Assembly (NCBI GenBank): GCA_017635595.1
Contig: JAGBLF010000016.1
Span: 1-56,026, forward strand
Direction: 5' to 3'
Source of the DNA: Alphaproteobacteria bacterium
GTDB taxonomy: Bacteria > Pseudomonadota > Alphaproteobacteria > RF32 > CAG-239
DNA length: 56,026 bases
The position numbers and the translations under genes are program-made. Each line of letters starts with the position of its first letter. Position 1 is the first letter of the stretch. The notes under the pieces are model-generated. The model was not told the DNA's origin. It searched no databases and worked only from the letters and a program-made list of their open reading frames with translations. Positions 53,212-56,026 of the stretch are shown here, piece after piece.

Positions 53212-55674
53212 GTGAAAGAAAATCAAAATGTTATCACCGAAATGGACAAGGCCAGATTAAAATTATCCATTGAGCACTATATCAAATACTTTATCGGCAA
53301 ACGAAACTGCGAAATTACCAAAGAAGAAGCCTTTACGGTTGTCGCTTTTGCCGTTCGCGAATTTGCTATGGATAAAATGTATGAAACCATGGCACGTTAC
53401 AATCGCGATGATACAAAACGCGTTTATTATTTATCCATTGAATACCTTATCGGTCGCTCTCTTGAAAATAACCTTTATAACCTGAGCTTATATGATATCT
53501 TGAAAGAAATTAAAATTGACGGTTTTCCTAATATTTCTCTGCAAGATATTTTTGATGCCGAATATGATCCGGCTTTGGGTAACGGTGGCTTGGGAAGATT
53601 GGCCGCTGACTATCTTGACTCGATGGCTTCTGTCGGAATCCCGGGATTCGGTTACGGTATCAATTACCAATTCGGCCTGTTTAAGCAAAAATTTGAAAAC
53701 GGTTATCAAGTTGAACAAGCTGATGGCTGGCTTGAAGAAAATTCGCCATGGCAATTTGCCCGTGTTGACCGCACCGTTACCATTCCTATCGGCGGTCATG
53801 TCGAAATGTATACCAAACCGGACGGTAAAGTCGGCTATATTTGGACAGATACGCATCGTCTTTACGGTGTCCCTTATGATTTTCCGATTGTCGGATACAA
53901 CGGCAAGGCCGTCAATTATTTGCGCTTATTCTCGGCAAAAACCGATGATGAACTTGACTTAAACATTTTCAATAACGGCGGTTATATCGAAGCTGTTAAG
54001 GATAAAATCCTCACTGAAACAATTTCCAAAGTTTTGTATCCGTCCGATAATATCGAGCAAGGTAAAGAATTACGTTTGGTACAGCAGTACTTCTTTGTTT
54101 CTTGCGCCATTCAAGATATTTTACGTCGTTTCTTGGAAACCAGTAATGATTTTAATAAGCTTCCGGAACAAATATGCATACAGTTAAATGATACGCATCC
54201 GGCACTGGCTATTGTCGAATTAATGCGACAATTACTTGATGTGTACGGGCAGGAATGGGAAGATTCATGGAATATTGTCACCAAAATATTTGCTTATACA
54301 AACCATACGTTATTACCTGAAGCTCTTGAAAAATGGCGCAGCAGCGTTATCGGCCGGATTTTACCGCGCCATTTACAGATTATTTATGAAATCAACCGCC
54401 GCTTTATGGAATTTGCTCGTAGTAAATTCGGTGAAAATAGTTACAAACTCGGTAAAGTTTCCATCGTTGACGGCGAAGGGGATAGTCAGGTTATTCGTAT
54501 GGCTAACTTGTCTATCGTCGGTTCATTTTCGGTAAACGGTGTTGCTAAATTACATTCAGACTTGATTAAGAAATCATTGGTTCCGGAATTTTATGAATTG
54601 TGGCCGGAGAAATTTCACAATGTTACAAACGGAATTACACCGCGCCGTTGGATGGTTCACGCCAACCATAATTTGGCAACTTTAATCTCCGATAAAATCG
54701 GCAAAGACTGGATTACTAATCTGGATTTGTTGCGTAAACTGGAAGAATATGTTTCCGATGAAAAATTCACTTCGGAATTTATGGAAATCAAACATGATAA
54801 CAAACGCCGTATTGTCAACAGCATTTATAAAGCCACGCATATTATGGTTGATCCGGACAGTATGTATATCGTACATGCCAAGCGTATTCATGAATATAAG
54901 CGCCAATTAATGACCATTTTGCAAGTTATCGGCGATTATCTGGCAATTATTCAAAATAATGATCATCCGGCGACACCGAAAACATATATATTCGCCGGAA
55001 AAGCTGCACCTTCATATACAATGGCTAAACTGATTATTAAGCTAATCAATAACGTTGCCAAAGTAATTAATAACGACGAACGCGCTAATGAATATTTAAA
55101 GGTTGTCTTTATACCGGATTATAAAGTATCTGTTGCCGAGTATTTGATTCCGGCGGCGGATATCAGTTGTCAGGTTTCTACGGCCGGCTTTGAGGCTTCC
55201 GGTACCAGCAATATGAAATTTGCACTTAACGGTGCCTTAACGGTCGGAACATACGACGGCGCAAACATTGAAATCCGTGAAGCCGTCGGTGCCGATAACT
55301 TCTATCTGTTCGGCCTGACCGATGATAAAATCAGAGAAAAGAGAGTTTCATACAATCCGCGTGAAATCTATGAAAGCTCGGAATATGTCAAGCGTATTTT
55401 GAATTCTTTAAACTCAACGTTGTTTGCCGATGCCAACTATCCGCAGCAGTTCAGACCTATTTTTGACTCATTGTTAAATAATGATTATTACTTTATTTTA
55501 GCGGATTTGGAAGCCTTTAATGAAGCTATTCATCAGGCCGAGAAAGATTATCGCAATAAAAAACTGTGGGCAAAGAAAGCTATCATGAATGTTGCCCGTA
55601 TCGGTTATTTCTCGAGTGATCGTTCGATTATGGAATATGCCGATGATATTTGGCACGTAAAACCTGTCGATTAA
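53212..55674 (+). CDS. glgP: Glycogen/starch alpha-glucan phosphorylase
   Basis: GlgP releases glucose-1-phosphate from glycogen ends, feeding the phosphoglucomutase found at 40332. The start is GTG with TAGGAG upstream. The 820-residue length is normal. Motifs: 'YDPALGNGGLGRLAADYLDS' early, the glucan site 'NDTHPALAIVELMR', VTNGITPRRW, and the pyridoxal-phosphate lysine in EASGTSNMKFALNGALT. Glycogen synthesis genes are not in the window. It stands alone, divergent from tolC, with its own terminator. Confidence 0.96.
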   Translation: MKENQNVITEMDKARLKLSIEHYIKYFIGKRNCEITKEEAFTVVAFAVREFAMDKMYETMARYNRDDTKRVYYLSIEYLIGRSLENNLYNLSLYDILKEIKIDGFPNISLQDIFDAEYDPALGNGGLGRLAADYLDSMASVGIPGFGYGINYQFGLFKQKFENGYQVEQADGWLEENSPWQFARVDRTVTIPIGGHVEMYTKPDGKVGYIWTDTHRLYGVPYDFPIVGYNGKAVNYLRLFSAKTDDELDLNIFNNGGYIEAVKDKILTETISKVLYPSDNIEQGKELRLVQQYFFVSCAIQDILRRFLETSNDFNKLPEQICIQLNDTHPALAIVELMRQLLDVYGQEWEDSWNIVTKIFAYTNHTLLPEALEKWRSSVIGRILPRHLQIIYEINRRFMEFARSKFGENSYKLGKVSIVDGEGDSQVIRMANLSIVGSFSVNGVAKLHSDLIKKSLVPEFYELWPEKFHNVTNGITPRRWMVHANHNLATLISDKIGKDWITNLDLLRKLEEYVSDEKFTSEFMEIKHDNKRRIVNSIYKATHIMVDPDSMYIVHAKRIHEYKRQLMTILQVIGDYLAIIQNNDHPATPKTYIFAGKAAPSYTMAKLIIKLINNVAKVINNDERANEYLKVVFIPDYKVSVAEYLIPAADISCQVSTAGFEASGTSNMKFALNGALTVGTYDGANIEIREAVGADNFYLFGLTDDKIREKRVSYNPREIYESSEYVKRILNSLNSTLFADANYPQQFRPIFDSLLNNDYYFILADLEAFNEAIHQAEKDYRNKKLWAKKAIMNVARIGYFSSDRSIMEYADDIWHVKPVD

Positions 55675-55688
55675 AAGCAATTAAATTA

Positions 55689-55718
55689 AAAAAAACGCTC
55701 GCCAAAACGGGCGTTTTT
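55689..55718 (+). terminator. Intrinsic terminator of glgP
   Basis: Stem AAACGCTCG/CGGGCGTTT (G-T pair allowed) with a CCAAAA loop, then T run. The 140 bp that follow hold no recognisable feature. Confidence 0.85.
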
Positions 55719-55859
55719 TTATTTTACTTTATATTAGGTGCCGAATGATAACCTTCTGCAGCGCCACAACCATACATTCGAACAATGTAAATCATTTTAT
55801 ATCAAAAGGGGCAAATATGATTTAGTACAGGAAGGTATGGGATGAAAGATTAAAAAAGC

Positions 55860-55891
55860 AAAAAGCCTCGATGATTAGTCGAGGCTTTTTT
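55860..55891 (-). terminator. Terminator of the rRNA operon
   Basis: Stem AAAAGCCTCGA/TCGAGGCTTTT with a 7-nt loop, followed on the minus strand by a T-rich run; it lies just past the 5S 3' end. Confidence 0.85.
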
Positions 55892-55936
55892 GATGATATA
55901 AAAATAAAACAATAAACAAGGAGTAGTAATTAGAAG

Positions 55937-56026
55937 AACTGGCAGCTACCGACTCTCCCGTGTCTTAAGACAAAGTACCATAGGCGATAAGAGGTTTAAC
56001 GTCCGAGTTCGGAATGGGATCGGGTG
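55937..56026 (-). rRNA. rrf: 5S ribosomal RNA, 3' part (cut by the window edge)
   Basis: On the minus strand the sequence contains CCCATTCCGAACTCGGACGT, the conserved helix III/loop region of 5S rRNA, then the loop E/helix IV-V region and the closing 3' strand ending in CTGCCAGTT. About 90 bases are present; the first ~25-30 lie beyond the edge. The exact 3' end is uncertain by a few bases. The 23S, 16S and rRNA-spacer tRNAs would lie further right. Confidence 0.92.

Noticed and set aside
55719..55858. Short ORFs between glgP and the rRNA terminator
   Set aside because: At most 26 codons, with no RBS and no recognisable sequence.

Overview
The window is an AT-rich stretch of a bacterial chromosome, most likely from an uncultured, host-associated alphaproteobacterium. 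The evidence is the gene content and order. An envelope cluster runs pyrH-frr-uppS-cdsA-rseP-bamA-lpxD-fabZ, followed by plsY-dprA-topA. A CckA-type hybrid kinase sits next to a HdaA-like DnaA regulator, and a PopZ-like N-terminal helix lies between valS and tolC. All calls come from reading the sequence and translations; no database search was run.

Layout. 1-324: start of a tyrosine recombinase running off the left edge, with three 13-bp repeats upstream of it, next to tRNA-Gly(GCC); this looks like one end of an integrated element. 505-3636: a small basic ORF coupled to murA, then two paralogous secreted Cys-rich proteins of unknown function. 3722-5572: htpG behind a heat-shock-type promoter. 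5642-13715 (minus): the LPS, outer-membrane and phospholipid cluster. 13876-18419 (plus): plsY, dprA, topA, infA. 18551-19390: a type IV pilin-like protein with an unusually long leader rich in hairpins; a lone prepilin peptidase at 33084-33797 could process it. 19443-21544: trxB, a 2[4Fe-4S] ferredoxin, a TrmN6-like methyltransferase. 21615-22664: a secreted duplicated LprI/DUF1311-like protein. 22760-28955: tetR, RND adaptor, RND pump, rsmB; a TolC-type outer-membrane channel lies apart at 51665-53026. 28999-31404: a polytopic membrane protein followed by a TPR protein, both unknown. 31456-33013: nitroreductase, pth, short L25 with a 5' hairpin. 33887-35835: groESL.

From 36156 to 43993 (minus) come a DUF1189-like membrane protein, hdaA, cckA, phosphoglucomutase, a ParA/MipZ-like ATPase and a SPOR-tailed D,D-carboxypeptidase: cell-cycle, replication and wall functions together. 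tRNA-His at 44152 is followed by a partial 178-bp tandem duplication that copies its 3' end and terminator. A small accessory block follows (44597-47855): two short unknown genes and a 766-residue coiled-coil/ankyrin-like protein with an internal duplication. The right end holds an OmpA-like lipoprotein, valS, the PopZ-like gene and tolC (minus), then glgP (plus), and finally the 3' part of a 5S rRNA with its terminator (minus), the tail of an rRNA operon that lies beyond the edge.

Most of the window is core metabolism. The least explained parts are the tRNA-Gly junction, the paralogous Cys-rich pair, the pilin leader, the membrane-TPR pair and the tRNA-His-linked block.
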